Both the position numbers and the translations under genes were made by a program. Under the pieces are notes generated by a model. That model ran no database searches. It saw only the letters and a list, made by a program, of their open reading frames with translations, and was not told where the DNA came from. Source: Gillisia sp. UBA3175 (GTDB lineage Bacteria; Bacteroidota; Bacteroidia; Flavobacteriales; Flavobacteriaceae). From it: DNA of 64,000 nucleotides. Positions 1 through 9,339 of this stretch are shown here, in pieces (within the stretch, counting starts at the first letter, position 1; every line of letters begins with the position of its first letter). The stretch is from contig DEXV01000003.1 of the NCBI GenBank assembly GCA_002364325.1, forward strand, positions 185,397 through 249,396, written 5' to 3'.

Positions 1-525
1 CAAGGAATTGGACATGTTGGTGAAGCTTTAGTAGAGCATTTAACTAATGAAGGAGCAGATGTTTACATAAGTGATATAAACATTGCAAAACTTCAAGAAG
101 TAAGTGAGCAGTATAGCGTGAAAATTTATACAGGAGATGTGTATGATGCCGATGTAGATATCTATGCGCCATGTGCTCTGGGAGCAACTATTAATGACGC
201 TACAGTTAACCGCATTAAAGCAACAATTATAGCAGGTGCTGCCAATAATCAGTTAGCAGATGAAAATACTCATGGATTAATTCTCCAACAAAAAGGAATT
301 GTTTATGCTCCAGATTTTTTGATTAATGCAGGAGGTATCATCAATGTTTATGCAGAATTGGAAGGATACGGGAAGCAAGAAATCATGCGCAAGACCGAGA
401 ATATTTATAATACTACTCTAGAAATACTTAAAACTGCAGAGGCTCAATCTATCACAACCCATGTTGCTGCTCTAAAAATCGCTCAACAGCGAATTGATAA
501 CAGAAAAATGGAGAATTTGAACTAA
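1..525 (+). CDS. Leucine/Glu/Phe/Val dehydrogenase, C-terminal part (truncated by window start)
   Basis: The reading frame is open from base 1, so the 5' end lies outside the window. The visible 174 residues begin with a Rossmann GxGxVG motif (QGIGHVGE), followed by the acidic residue of the second strand (ISDIN), then APCALGATIND and GAANNQLA, and LINAGGIINVYAELEGY. These are typical of the NAD-binding domain of the Glu/Leu/Phe/Val dehydrogenase family, best matching leucine dehydrogenase, which deaminates branched-chain amino acids to 2-oxo acids. The catalytic N-terminal domain is not visible, so substrate preference is inferred. A strong hairpin terminator follows the stop codon. Confidence 0.88.
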   Translation, partial: QGIGHVGEALVEHLTNEGADVYISDINIAKLQEVSEQYSVKIYTGDVYDADVDIYAPCALGATINDATVNRIKATIIAGAANNQLADENTHGLILQQKGIVYAPDFLINAGGIINVYAELEGYGKQEIMRKTENIYNTTLEILKTAEAQSITTHVAALKIAQQRIDNRKMENLN

Positions 526-551
526 GTAGTTTGAAATAAATACTATTTTTG

Positions 552-588
552 CAAGGCGAAAGAGGGTTCTTTCGCCTTGTTAATTTTA
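552..588 (+). terminator. Rho-independent terminator after the dehydrogenase gene
   Basis: A 12-bp perfect stem (CAAGGCGAAAGA at 552-563 with its complement at 568-579) closes a four-base loop and is followed by a T-rich tail. It separates the dehydrogenase from nusB. Confidence 0.85.
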
Positions 589-606
589 TAACGTTCTTTT
601 ACAGCT

Positions 607-1551
607 ATGTTAACCAGAAGACATATTCGAGTTAAGGTAATGCAATCATTATACGCATTCCATCAAAGTGAAAACAAAAACTTCAGTTCAGAAGAAAAAT
701 TTCTTCAAAAGAGCATGCTGGAGATGTATGATTTGTTTTTATTGATGCTTAAATTAATAACCGAAATAAAATCGTATTCAGAAAATTATCTGGAAATCTC
801 ACAAAAGAAACATCTTCCGACTCAGGAAGAGATAGATCCGAACAAAAAATTCGTAGAGAATAAAGTAATTCAAATTTTAGAGAACAATCATCAACTTCAG
901 GATGCTTGGGAGGAAAGAGGGATTAGTCATTGGAAAAGAGATAGCGAATATGTAGCTATTCTTTGGGAAGAAATTCGAAATAGCGAAGCTTTCGAGAATT
1001 ATATGATCACACGTGAGTCTACTTTTAAGGAGGATAAAGATTTTGTGATTCTTTTACTAAAGCAATTTATTGCTCCAAACGAGAAACTTTATGATTATTT
1101 GGAAGATACCAAATTAACTTGGTTAGACGATCTGCCTCTTGTGAATACTGCAATCCTGAAATATTTAAATAAACTGAAGGAGACAACTACGGAAGATGCA
1201 AAGATCCCTAAATTATTTAAAAGTCCGGATGATCAGGATTTTGCAGCAAAATTATTTAGAAAAGCCATGGCCAATGATGAGGATCTGGCAAAGGAAATGG
1301 TAGATAAAACACCAAACTGGGATAAGGAGCGTATAGCAGAGATTGATACCATCTTGCTTAAAATGGCAATTTGTGAGCTGCTACACTTTCCATCCATTCC
1401 TGTTAAAGTAAGCATCAACGAATACCTGGAGGTAGCAAAGGAATATAGCACTCCAAAAAGCAGTATTTTTATAAACGGAATTTTAGATAAATTATCCAAA
1501 GAATATCAAGAACAAAACCGATTAAATAAAATGGGTAGAGGTCTTATGTAG
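607..1551 (+). CDS. nusB: Transcription antitermination factor NusB (long Bacteroidota form)
   Basis: NusB joins NusA, NusE and NusG in rRNA antitermination complexes. The 314-residue protein begins MLTRRHIRVKVMQSLYAFHQS, the conserved N-terminal arginine-rich start of flavobacterial NusB. The all-helical NusB domain occupies the C-terminal third: KERIAEIDTILLKMAICELLHFPSIPVKVSINEYLEVAKEYS..SSIFINGILDKL. The roughly 150-residue middle insertion is normal for Bacteroidota and makes the protein about twice the length of the E. coli protein. It is followed by a DUF1573 lipoprotein and yajC, a conserved flavobacterial order that supports the call. Confidence 0.95.
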   Translation: MLTRRHIRVKVMQSLYAFHQSENKNFSSEEKFLQKSMLEMYDLFLLMLKLITEIKSYSENYLEISQKKHLPTQEEIDPNKKFVENKVIQILENNHQLQDAWEERGISHWKRDSEYVAILWEEIRNSEAFENYMITRESTFKEDKDFVILLLKQFIAPNEKLYDYLEDTKLTWLDDLPLVNTAILKYLNKLKETTTEDAKIPKLFKSPDDQDFAAKLFRKAMANDEDLAKEMVDKTPNWDKERIAEIDTILLKMAICELLHFPSIPVKVSINEYLEVAKEYSTPKSSIFINGILDKLSKEYQEQNRLNKMGRGLM

Positions 1552-1596
1552 TCCGGAAAATTTATTATTTTTAACTTTTAATTTAAATCATATATT

Positions 1597-2061
1597 ATGA
1601 AAAAAGGAATTTTAATGATAGCAGCTGTTGGTGCATTATTCTTTACTTCCTGTAAAGAGGATGCTTCCAGTAAAGTGAAAGCAGAGAATGTAGAAGCATC
1701 AGCAGAGCGTGACTCTCAAGTAGCTGCTTTTGCAGAACTTACTTTTGAAGAAGAAGAATTTGATTTTGGAAACATCGCAAATGGAACTCCCCAAGAGCAT
1801 GTTTTTAAATTTACAAATACTGGTGATGCTCCATTGGTAATTACCAATGCTACAAGTACTTGTGGATGTACAGTGCCTACGTATCCAAAAAATGAAACTA
1901 TTGCTCCAGGAGAATCTGGTGAGATGTTAGTGAAGTTTAATGGATCTGGACAAGGTCAAGTAACCAAAACTGTAACCGTAACTGCAAACACAGAAAACGG
2001 AACTGAACAAATAAGAATCAAAGCTTTTGTTGAAGGTGGTGAAAATACTACTGCTGGATAA
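1597..2061 (+). CDS. DUF1573 domain lipoprotein
   Basis: A 154-residue lipoprotein. The signal peptide MKKGILMIAAVGALFFTSC ends in a lipobox with Cys19 as the acylation site. The mature part is a single DUF1573 immunoglobulin-like domain with the family hallmarks EFDFGNIANGTPQEHVFKFTN, STCGCTVPTYP and GSGQGQVTKTVTVTANT. The molecular role of DUF1573 proteins is not established; they are abundant in Bacteroidota cell envelopes. It lies 45 bases after nusB and 21 bases before yajC, probably co-transcribed with both. Confidence 0.9.
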   Translation: MKKGILMIAAVGALFFTSCKEDASSKVKAENVEASAERDSQVAAFAELTFEEEEFDFGNIANGTPQEHVFKFTNTGDAPLVITNATSTCGCTVPTYPKNETIAPGESGEMLVKFNGSGQGQVTKTVTVTANTENGTEQIRIKAFVEGGENTTAG

Positions 2062-2082
2062 TAAACGCTTTTAAAATAATTT

Positions 2083-2376
2083 ATGGAACAATTAACCCAG
2101 TTTGCACCAATAATTTTAATGTTCGTGGTGGTGTATTTTTTTATGATACGCCCACAAATGAAACGGGCTAAACAAGAAAAAATCTTTGCATCTGAACTTA
2201 AAAGAGGTGATAGAGTGATCACTAAAAGTGGTATGCATGGAAAAATAGTCGACTTTAGTGACAAGAATAACACAGTAATTATTGAAACCGGTGCTGGGAA
2301 AATCACTTTTGATCGTTCATCTATTTCTATGGAGATGAGTAAAAGACTGAATGAACCATTGGTGGAAAAAAAATAG
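2083..2376 (+). CDS. yajC: Preprotein translocase auxiliary subunit YajC
   Basis: A 97-residue Sec translocon accessory protein. One N-terminal membrane helix (about residues 6-22, with the family motif YFFMIRPQMKR at its cytoplasmic edge) is followed by a short cytoplasmic beta-rich domain (LKRGDRVITKSGMHGKIVDF). YajC associates with SecDF. Size and motif order match the family. It is the last gene of the nusB-DUF1573-yajC group and is followed by a strong terminator. Confidence 0.95.
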   Translation: MEQLTQFAPIILMFVVVYFFMIRPQMKRAKQEKIFASELKRGDRVITKSGMHGKIVDFSDKNNTVIIETGAGKITFDRSSISMEMSKRLNEPLVEKK

Positions 2377-2397
2377 AAGTTTAAATCTACTAGATTA

Positions 2398-2430
2398 AAA
2401 AAGCCTACTGAAAATACAGTAGGCTTTTTT
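2398..2430 (+). terminator. Rho-independent terminator after yajC
   Basis: A 10-bp perfect stem (AAGCCTACTG at 2401-2410 with 2417-2426) with a six-base loop is flanked by A and T runs, so it could work in both directions. Confidence 0.88.
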
Positions 2431-2546
2431 ATGCTTTAAAAAATGGAGACACTCATTATTATTGTTTCATTTAGAACTTAGGGACACCTAAAAAAACCGC
2501 CGTATTGCTAGAATCGGAATTTTTAAGTTAAACTTTGTTGGGATTT

Positions 2547-3164
2547 TTAATCCTGAACTTTAAATAATATTGGGATCGAATATTGAACAATAACGGGATT
2601 GCCTCTTTGCTTTCTTGGCTTCATTTTAGGTAATGCCTGAATTACTCGCTGAGCTTACTGTTCTAATTTTGGGTGAGGAGCTCTTGTTTTTATATCTACA
2701 ATATCTCCCTTGGTATCTATTTTGAACATCACATTAATTCTATTGAAACCCGTTAACCCAAGCTGGCTTCCAAGCGCTGAATTGAATTCTTTATTGATGA
2801 ACTTAGTGATCTTTTCACTCATACAATCTTTTCGATCTATGTTGTTGCTTAAATTTTCACAGCCTGGAAATATGGGCACATCTTCAATTAATATGAAAAG
2901 AACCGTTTCCACCATAATTTCTTTAGTAATTTCCTTAATATCATCTATGTCCGCAATTGGTTCTTTGTCCACTTCCGAAGATTCAATGACGTCTTCTATA
3001 CGTTCTTCATTATCGGGAATTAATTTTATTTCGTCTGGTGCCACTGGCATCACTGGGGGAGGAGGTGTGGGCAAAATAGTTATGGGGATTACCAGATCGT
3101 CCAAAGCTTGGTTGGAGTAAGTATCTTGGACAATTTCAGCTTTTTCATAAGAGCGAAATGGCAT
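2547..3164 (-). pseudogene. TonB-family protein remnant: in-frame stop, N-terminus lost
   Basis: The minus-strand frame encodes a flavobacterial energy-transducer TonB: SYEKAEI, a proline-rich stretch (PTPPPPVMPVAPDEI), a Glu-rich linker, VEDVPIFPGCENL, then the C-terminal domain (FNSALGSQLGLTGFNRINVMFKID...VDIKTRAPHPKLEQ). A TAA at 2655-2657 interrupts it exactly where the family continues. The same frame then reads AQRVIQALPKMKPRKQRGNP and ends IPILFKVQD at 2547, so one nonsense change cuts off the last 35 or so residues. The N-terminal membrane anchor is missing: the sequence ahead of SYEK belongs to a sensor kinase (see the next entry). The first Met at 3164 is therefore only a chance start. 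Confidence 0.82.
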
Positions 3165-3843
3165 TGGTAATAAGATTTAAAACTACTCTTCCAATATCCT
3201 GAGGTACAATTTAAATTTTGCCAATTGTATAATCATAGTCGGTTTCTAAAATAGCATTGAAAGATCTATCCCTTGCCCGTAATCCGTGATAGGCTAGATG
3301 CAAGTATTCATCTATTAATACATTAATATCTGTTAGCTCTCTTTCGTGAGTATTCTTTCGGCGATACTGCAGCATGCCTTTTACAATGCTATCTGCTCGT
3401 TTAACGTGATGATGAATTTATTCTAAATTCTTGGTAAGATCATTAGCAATTGCTTTTGCATGATCGAAATTTCCTTTGTCTAATTCTTCCTTCATTTCTT
3501 CCAAAAAACTCCTTACTCACTTTAGAAAAATTATTTACAAAATTGAGCGGATTCTGAATTTCATGCATGATGCCTGCAGTAAGTACGCCAAGACTTGACA
3601 TTTTTTCGGCATGTAGTAGTTGTGCTTTAGCTGCTTTAAGATCTTCCAGAGATCTAGTTAAAGCCTCGCTTTTACTTTTGTTACTTTCTGCTAGCTTGGA
3701 TGTATTTTCGAAATATTTTAGAGCGCTATCTGCCTCATTCAAAGTTTTAAGTATTCCTGATTTTTCTTCTTCAGAAAAATTGGATTGGGCCTTAATCATG
3801 TTAAATATGGTTAACAGGTGTTGGTTCTTTACATCCATTTTAA
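3150..3843 (-). pseudogene. Sensor histidine kinase remnant (frameshift, two stops, C-terminal ATPase lost)
   Basis: The minus strand encodes a coiled region, then an H-box (MSSLGVLTAGIMHEIQNPLNF) ending KVSKEF. A frameshift near 3505 follows. In the next frame the kinase continues LEEMKEELDKGNFDHAKAIA and then KNLE, a stop, IHHHVKRADSIVKGMLQYRR, LTDINVLIDEYLHLAYHGLR, GKI, a second stop, then the N-box start IVPQDIGRVVLNLITNA. At that point, near 3157, homology stops and switches to tonB in another frame. The flavobacterial family normally continues with an HATPase domain, which is absent. Several independent lesions show that this is a dead gene. Confidence 0.85.
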
Positions 3844-3930
3844 GTCCACTACGTTGTTAGTATTATTATAAATTTTAAAAACCATTCTTGGTCTTCTGTT
3901 TTTTGAAATAGCGCTAAAAACCATCATCCC

Positions 3931-4380
3931 CTAGGTATTCTTTGAACTGAAACTTAGCTGTGGAGCTTCAGAGAAATCTACCTCAAAATTAGTATTCGAT
4001 TTTTGCATCAAGTTATTTATGGAATTTCGCACCATAAAAAAGGTGTCTTCTAAATTTAAAATTTCAATCTGTATATTTATTTTTTTCTCTTGACTAATGG
4101 CATCTACATATTTATTCAATGTATTCTTCATTTGAATTGTAGATGAAATATGCAAGCTTATATATTCAAGTGTTTGTTCGTCCTCAATCTTGGAGAGATC
4201 CAATAAGCTAAAAAGAGATAGAAGATTATTTACTGGCGATCTTAGATCGTGAGAAGTGGTATAAGTGAATTTTTCAAGATCGGCATTTAATTTTTCAAGA
4301 TCTATAAGTAGTAAGTTTCGCTCTTCTTCCAGTTTTTTAACGTAAGTAATATCTTTTGCTATGGCTTAACACCCTACAAG
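3931..4380 (-). pseudogene. Second sensor histidine kinase fragment (PAS end plus H-box only)
   Basis: Reading the minus strand from 4380: LVGC, a stop, AIAKDITYVKKLEEER (end of a PAS domain), then an H-box helix LEKFTYTTSHDLRSPVNNL with the phosphoacceptor His, LSLFSLLDLSKIEDEQTLEY and a dimerisation/linker helix to SEAPQLSFSSKNT. The frame then stops at 3931 where an ATPase domain would follow. The front sensory part and the ATPase domain are both absent. The H-box differs from that of the neighbouring remnant, so this is a different kinase and not a duplicate. Confidence 0.75.
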
Positions 4381-4565
4381 TTATTTTAATAATTTATGCA
4401 AACTGTTATACAAGGAAGATCTAGTTATTTTAATTTTTTTCCACGAGTTTGTATATTTTTAAAGACAGAATTCTTGCGATTTATCAATTTTTAAATGTTA
4501 ACTATTGAAGATTTCTTAAAATCAGGAATATTTTTTTGTAAGTTTAATAGATTAGATATATTTTA

Positions 4566-5978
4566 ATGAAAATCATACATATTAGTGCAGAATGTTATCC
4601 TATTGCAAAAGTGGGGGGATTGGCAGATGTGGTAGGGGCATTGCCTAAATACCAAAATAGGGGAGAAATAACAAGCCAGGTGATCATGCCTTTCTATAAT
4701 AATAGGTATACTCAAGAGCATAGATTTAAAAGCATTTATAAGGGAACTTTAAATTTAGGAACCGAGTCTTTTAAATTTAAGATCTTAATTTTAGAAAATG
4801 AAAACTTAGGATTTGAATTGTATTTGGTTGATATTCCTGAATTGTTGTTCACAGATTATGTGTATTCCGAAAATGACACCAAAAGATTTATATCTTTTCA
4901 AATTGCTGCATTAGATTGGATCCTTCAGAATAAGCAATTGCCAGATATAATTCATTGCCACGACCATCATACCGGGTTAATCTCTTTTTTAATGTCACAT
5001 GCAAATAAGTATAAAAAATTAAAGGATACGCCTTCTGTGTTCACCATTCATAATGCACAATATCAAGGTTGGTTCTCTCATGATAATATAGAGCTTATTC
5101 CATCTTTTCCATTGTCTCATATAGGATTGTTGGATTGGGATAATAATATTAACCCGCTGGCTACAGCAATTAAATGTTCTTGGCGGGTGACAACAGTTTC
5201 TCCAAGTTATATGGAAGAATTAAAAGTTAAAGCAAATGGATTGGAAAGTTTAATAAATTCAGAAACTCAGAAATGTGTTGGGATTTTAAATGGAATAGAT
5301 ACCAAAGTGTGGGATCCAGAATTGGATGATATGATAGAAGCTAAATATGGATTTGAAGATTGCGATTCCGGAAAACATGTTTCCAAGATTTGGTTATGTG
5401 AAGAATTTGGTTTGAATTCAGAAAAACCTTTATTTGTTTTTATTGGTAGATTGGTAGAAGAAAAAGGTGCCGACCTTTTCTATGAGGTTTTCGACAAGGC
5501 TTTAAAGAATTTGGATATATCTATACTTTTATTAGGCTCTGGAAATAAAATGGTAGAGCAGCAAATGAAGAAGCTAACCAGCAAATATCCAAAAATGTAT
5601 AACGCATTTATAGGTTATGACGAAGCGCTATCTCATAAAATGTATGCAGGGGCAGATTATTTGCTAATGCCTTCTCGAGTAGAACCGTGTGGGCTTAACC
5701 AAATGTATTCTTTAAGATACGGTACCATTCCAATTGTAAATAAAATCGGCGGTTTAAAAGATACCGTGGTGGATATTTCTGAAGGTGGATTTGGATTTCT
5801 ACACACAGAAAACACAGTTAAAGGAATTTTTAATTCGATAAAAAGAGCAACACAATTCTATAGCGATTCTTCTAAAATAAAAGAAACCAGAAAAACGATC
5901 ATGCAAATAGATCATTCCTGGGATGAATCGGCGCAGCAATATATTAATTTATACAAATCTTTAAATCAGTACTCATGA
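4566..5978 (+). CDS. glgA: Glycogen synthase (GT5, ADP-glucose)
   Basis: Transfers glucose from ADP-glucose to the growing alpha-1,4-glucan. The 470 residues match the family length. The start MKIIHISAECYPIAKVGGLADVVGALP contains the KVGGL ADP-glucose-binding loop. CHDHHTGLI and FTIHNAQYQG lie in the N-terminal Rossmann domain. In the C-terminal GT-B domain are FIGRLVEEKGADLFYE, the catalytic region PSRVEPCGLNQMYSLRYGT and KIGGLKDTV. The stop overlaps the glgC start by four bases, so the two are translationally coupled. First gene of the glycogen cluster. Confidence 0.96.
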   Translation: MKIIHISAECYPIAKVGGLADVVGALPKYQNRGEITSQVIMPFYNNRYTQEHRFKSIYKGTLNLGTESFKFKILILENENLGFELYLVDIPELLFTDYVYSENDTKRFISFQIAALDWILQNKQLPDIIHCHDHHTGLISFLMSHANKYKKLKDTPSVFTIHNAQYQGWFSHDNIELIPSFPLSHIGLLDWDNNINPLATAIKCSWRVTTVSPSYMEELKVKANGLESLINSETQKCVGILNGIDTKVWDPELDDMIEAKYGFEDCDSGKHVSKIWLCEEFGLNSEKPLFVFIGRLVEEKGADLFYEVFDKALKNLDISILLLGSGNKMVEQQMKKLTSKYPKMYNAFIGYDEALSHKMYAGADYLLMPSRVEPCGLNQMYSLRYGTIPIVNKIGGLKDTVVDISEGGFGFLHTENTVKGIFNSIKRATQFYSDSSKIKETRKTIMQIDHSWDESAQQYINLYKSLNQYS

Positions 5979-7240
5979 TTAATGACAAGGTATTAGCAAT
6001 TATTATGGGCGGTGGCCAAGGTTCCAGACTGTATCCATTAACAGCAACAAGATCTAAGCCAGCAGTTCCAATAGCCGGAAAATATAGGTTGGTAGATATA
6101 CCAATTTCCAATTGCATCAACTCAGATATAAAAAGGATGTTCGTGCTTACGCAGTTTAATTCGGCATCTTTAAACACGCATATAAAGAACACCTATCATT
6201 TTAGTTTTTTTAGTTCTGCTTTTGTAGACATATTGGCGGCAGAGCAAACGCTTCAAAACAATACGTGGTTTCAAGGGACTGCAGATGCTGTAAGACAGAG
6301 TATGCATCATTTTCTAAATCATGATTTTGAATATGCATTAATTTTATCTGGAGACCAGCTATATCAAATGGATTTCAATAATATGTTGGAAGAGCATATA
6401 AAAAGTAATGCCAAAATATCTATCGCTACACTGCCGGTAACTGAAAAGGAGGCAACTTCCTTTGGTATTCTTAAAACAGATGAAAGTAACGTAATAACTT
6501 CATTTATCGAAAAGCCAGATTCAGATCTTCTGAAGGACTGGATTTCACCTGTAAGTGAAGAGATGAAAGCCGAGGGTAAAAATCATCTAGCATCTATGGG
6601 AATTTATATCTTTAATAAAGATCTTTTGGTAGAGCTTATGAATGATGTTAAAACGGTAGATTTTGGGAAAGAGATCATTCCGCAAAGCATTCATAAACAC
6701 AAAACACTTAGCTATCAGTTTGAAGGGTATTGGACAGATATTGGGAATATAGAATCTTTTTTTGAAGCTAACCTTGGATTAACAGATGATATTCCAAAAT
6801 TTGATCTTTATGATAGTTCAAAAAAGATATATACTCGAGCGCGCATGTTGCCAACTACCAAAATTTCTGGTACTATATTAAATAAAACAGTAATTGCAGA
6901 TGGGTGTTTAATAAACGCAGCAAAAATTGAACGTTCTGTAATTGGTATTCGTTCTAGGATAGGAAGTGGTACAGAAGTAAGTAATACATATATGATGGGT
7001 TGCGATAGGTATCAAACTTTGGAGCAATTGGAACAAAGAGATACAAAGATCCCTATGGGAATTGGTGAGAATTGCAGTATTAACAATGCCATTTTAGATA
7101 AGAATTGTTGTATTGGTAATAATGTTAAGATTAATGGTAATGCACAGTTGGAGGAAAAAGAAACAGATATGTATTTTATAAAAGAAGGTATTGTAGTCGT
7201 GAAAAAAGGGGCTATTATTCCGGATGGCTATGAGATCTAA
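5975..7240 (+). CDS. glgC: Glucose-1-phosphate adenylyltransferase
   Basis: Makes ADP-glucose from glucose-1-phosphate and ATP, the committed step of bacterial glycogen synthesis. The 421-residue protein has the nucleotidyltransferase signature IMGGGQGSRLYPLTATRSKP at residues 10-29, followed by AGKYRLVDIPISNC, LSGDQLYQMDF and the sugar-phosphate region FIEKPDS. A C-terminal left-handed beta-helix (IADGCLINAAKIERSVIG...GENCSINNAILDKNCCIG) completes the family architecture. Overlaps glgA by four bases and precedes glgB by 54. Confidence 0.96.
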   Translation: MINDKVLAIIMGGGQGSRLYPLTATRSKPAVPIAGKYRLVDIPISNCINSDIKRMFVLTQFNSASLNTHIKNTYHFSFFSSAFVDILAAEQTLQNNTWFQGTADAVRQSMHHFLNHDFEYALILSGDQLYQMDFNNMLEEHIKSNAKISIATLPVTEKEATSFGILKTDESNVITSFIEKPDSDLLKDWISPVSEEMKAEGKNHLASMGIYIFNKDLLVELMNDVKTVDFGKEIIPQSIHKHKTLSYQFEGYWTDIGNIESFFEANLGLTDDIPKFDLYDSSKKIYTRARMLPTTKISGTILNKTVIADGCLINAAKIERSVIGIRSRIGSGTEVSNTYMMGCDRYQTLEQLEQRDTKIPMGIGENCSINNAILDKNCCIGNNVKINGNAQLEEKETDMYFIKEGIVVVKKGAIIPDGYEI

Positions 7241-7294
7241 ATTCCATATTTTCATCAATATTTTTCTAACTCCAATTAATAGCAGCTTAAAAAT

Positions 7295-9205
7295 ATGTCT
7301 CAGGTAAAAGCTCACACTTTATTTACAGATTTCGATATTTCTTTATTTAGGGCAGGGAAGCATTTTAAACTTTACGAAAAGTTTGGTGCACATCCCATGA
7401 ACTTAGATGGAGAAGATGGTGTTTATTTTTCAGTTTGGGCTCCTTCGGCAAAAGCGGTTGCAGTGGTTGGCGATTTCAACTTTTGGGATGGTAAAGCGCA
7501 TATGCTTAATGTACGTTGGGATTCTTCCGGGATCTGGGAAGGCTTTATACCCTTAGCAAAAAACGGAATGCGTTATAAATTTAAGATCACCTCTACCCAC
7601 AAAAATGTGGTAACAGAGAAAATTGATCCCTATGCACACTATTTTGAAAGATCTCCAAATACCGCTTCCATAATATGGGATATTAAAGATTATACTTGGA
7701 AGGATAAAAACTGGATGGGTTATAGGAAAGACAAAAATGATCTTGATAAACCTTATTCTGTTTACGAAGTACAACTAGGATCTTGGAAAAAAAACTTGGA
7801 AGGCAATTTTTTAACCTATAGAGAACTAGCAGTAGATTTAGTTAATTATGTTAAGGATATGAACTTTACGCATGTGGAGCTAATGCCTATAATGGAATAT
7901 CCATATGATCCTTCTTGGGGCTATCAACTTATAGGATATTTTGCACCCACTTCGCGTTTTGGATCTCCTCAGGATTTCATGTTTTTAATAGATACTTTTC
8001 ATCAAAACGATATAGGAGTGATCCTGGATTGGGTACCTGCACATTTTCCTTCAGATGAACACGGTTTGGGAATGTACGATGGGACTCATCTTTATGAACA
8101 TCCAGATATTAAAAAAGGATACCATCCAGACTGGAAAAGTTTAATCTTTAATTATGAACGGAATGAAGTGCGCTCGTTCTTAATTAGCAATGCTCTCTTT
8201 TGGCTGGAAAATTATCATATAGATGGACTTCGAGTGGATGCAGTGGCTTCTATGATCTACTTGGATTATTCCAGAGAGGAAGGGGAGTGGGAACCGAATG
8301 TTTTTGGAGGTAATGAATACTTGGCTGCGGTTTCATTTTTAAAAGAATTCAACACTGCGGTCTACGAAAATTTTGAGGGAGTACAAACTATAGCTGAAGA
8401 ATCTACTGCCTTTTCGGGAGTAACTAAACCTGTAGATCAAGGAGGTTTAGGTTTTGGAATGAAATGGATGATGGGATGGATGCATGACACCCTGGATTAT
8501 TTCAGTAAAGATCCTATTCATAGAAAATTTCATCAGAATGAATTAACATTTAGCTTGGCCTACGCCTTTACAGAAAATTTTATGTTACCGCTATCTCATG
8601 ATGAGGTAGTTCATGGTAAAAAATCGCTTTTAAGTAAACAACCCGGAGATGAGTGGCAGCGATTTGCAAATTTGAGAACCTTGTATGCATTCATGTTCAT
8701 GCACCCAGGAGCGAAACTCTTATTTATGGGAGCCGAATTTGGGCAATATGAAGAATGGAATTTTGAAAAGAGTTTAGATTGGAATTTGTTGGAATACCTA
8801 CCACATATAGGAATGCTGAATTTTGTAAAAGACCTCAATCTATTTTATAAGCAAACACCTGCACTCCATGAAAAAGCTTTTAGTACGGAAGGATTTGAGT
8901 GGATAGCTTATGATGACAATCAAAATTCGGTTGTTTCCTTTTTTAGAAAGGGCCATGATGCGCAAAATGATATACTAGTGGTTTGTAATTTTACTCCAAC
9001 TGTTAAAAACGATTATAAAATTGGATTAAATAATGAAGGACAAATCAAGGAGATCTTTAATACTGATCTCTTAGCTTATGGAGGCAGCGGAATTAGTAAT
9101 TCTGAAAAAATTCCAATAGCTAATGAGCCTTGGAATCAGAGAGAATATTCCGCCAAAATTAAACTTCCACCTTTAGGAGTTGTGGTTTTTCAGCTCATCG
9201 CCTAG
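7295..9205 (+). CDS. glgB: 1,4-alpha-glucan branching enzyme (GH13_9)
   Basis: Introduces alpha-1,6 branches into glycogen. An N-terminal CBM48 domain (about residues 40-130; YFSVWAPSAKAVAVVGDFN) precedes the GH13 barrel. The barrel has LDWVPAHFPSDEHGL, the nucleophile region GLRVDAVASMIY (Asp315), the acid/base region TIAEESTAFSGVT (Glu368) and LPLSHDEVVHGKKSLL, then the C-terminal beta domain. At 636 residues it is the short type lacking the extra N-terminal domain of the E. coli enzyme. Third in the glgA-glgC-glgB order, so all three steps of glycogen synthesis are encoded together. Confidence 0.96.
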   Translation: MSQVKAHTLFTDFDISLFRAGKHFKLYEKFGAHPMNLDGEDGVYFSVWAPSAKAVAVVGDFNFWDGKAHMLNVRWDSSGIWEGFIPLAKNGMRYKFKITSTHKNVVTEKIDPYAHYFERSPNTASIIWDIKDYTWKDKNWMGYRKDKNDLDKPYSVYEVQLGSWKKNLEGNFLTYRELAVDLVNYVKDMNFTHVELMPIMEYPYDPSWGYQLIGYFAPTSRFGSPQDFMFLIDTFHQNDIGVILDWVPAHFPSDEHGLGMYDGTHLYEHPDIKKGYHPDWKSLIFNYERNEVRSFLISNALFWLENYHIDGLRVDAVASMIYLDYSREEGEWEPNVFGGNEYLAAVSFLKEFNTAVYENFEGVQTIAEESTAFSGVTKPVDQGGLGFGMKWMMGWMHDTLDYFSKDPIHRKFHQNELTFSLAYAFTENFMLPLSHDEVVHGKKSLLSKQPGDEWQRFANLRTLYAFMFMHPGAKLLFMGAEFGQYEEWNFEKSLDWNLLEYLPHIGMLNFVKDLNLFYKQTPALHEKAFSTEGFEWIAYDDNQNSVVSFFRKGHDAQNDILVVCNFTPTVKNDYKIGLNNEGQIKEIFNTDLLAYGGSGISNSEKIPIANEPWNQREYSAKIKLPPLGVVVFQLIA

Positions 9206-9339
9206 GAAATGCAAAATATTGAAAATTAGCGGTTTTAATTACGTTTAATGTAATAAAATGCCAATATTATTATTGAAAAGCAACGGCCTGATTTTGCTTT
9301 TTTTAGTACGTTTACAACTTATTTTTTAGCACCCTAACT

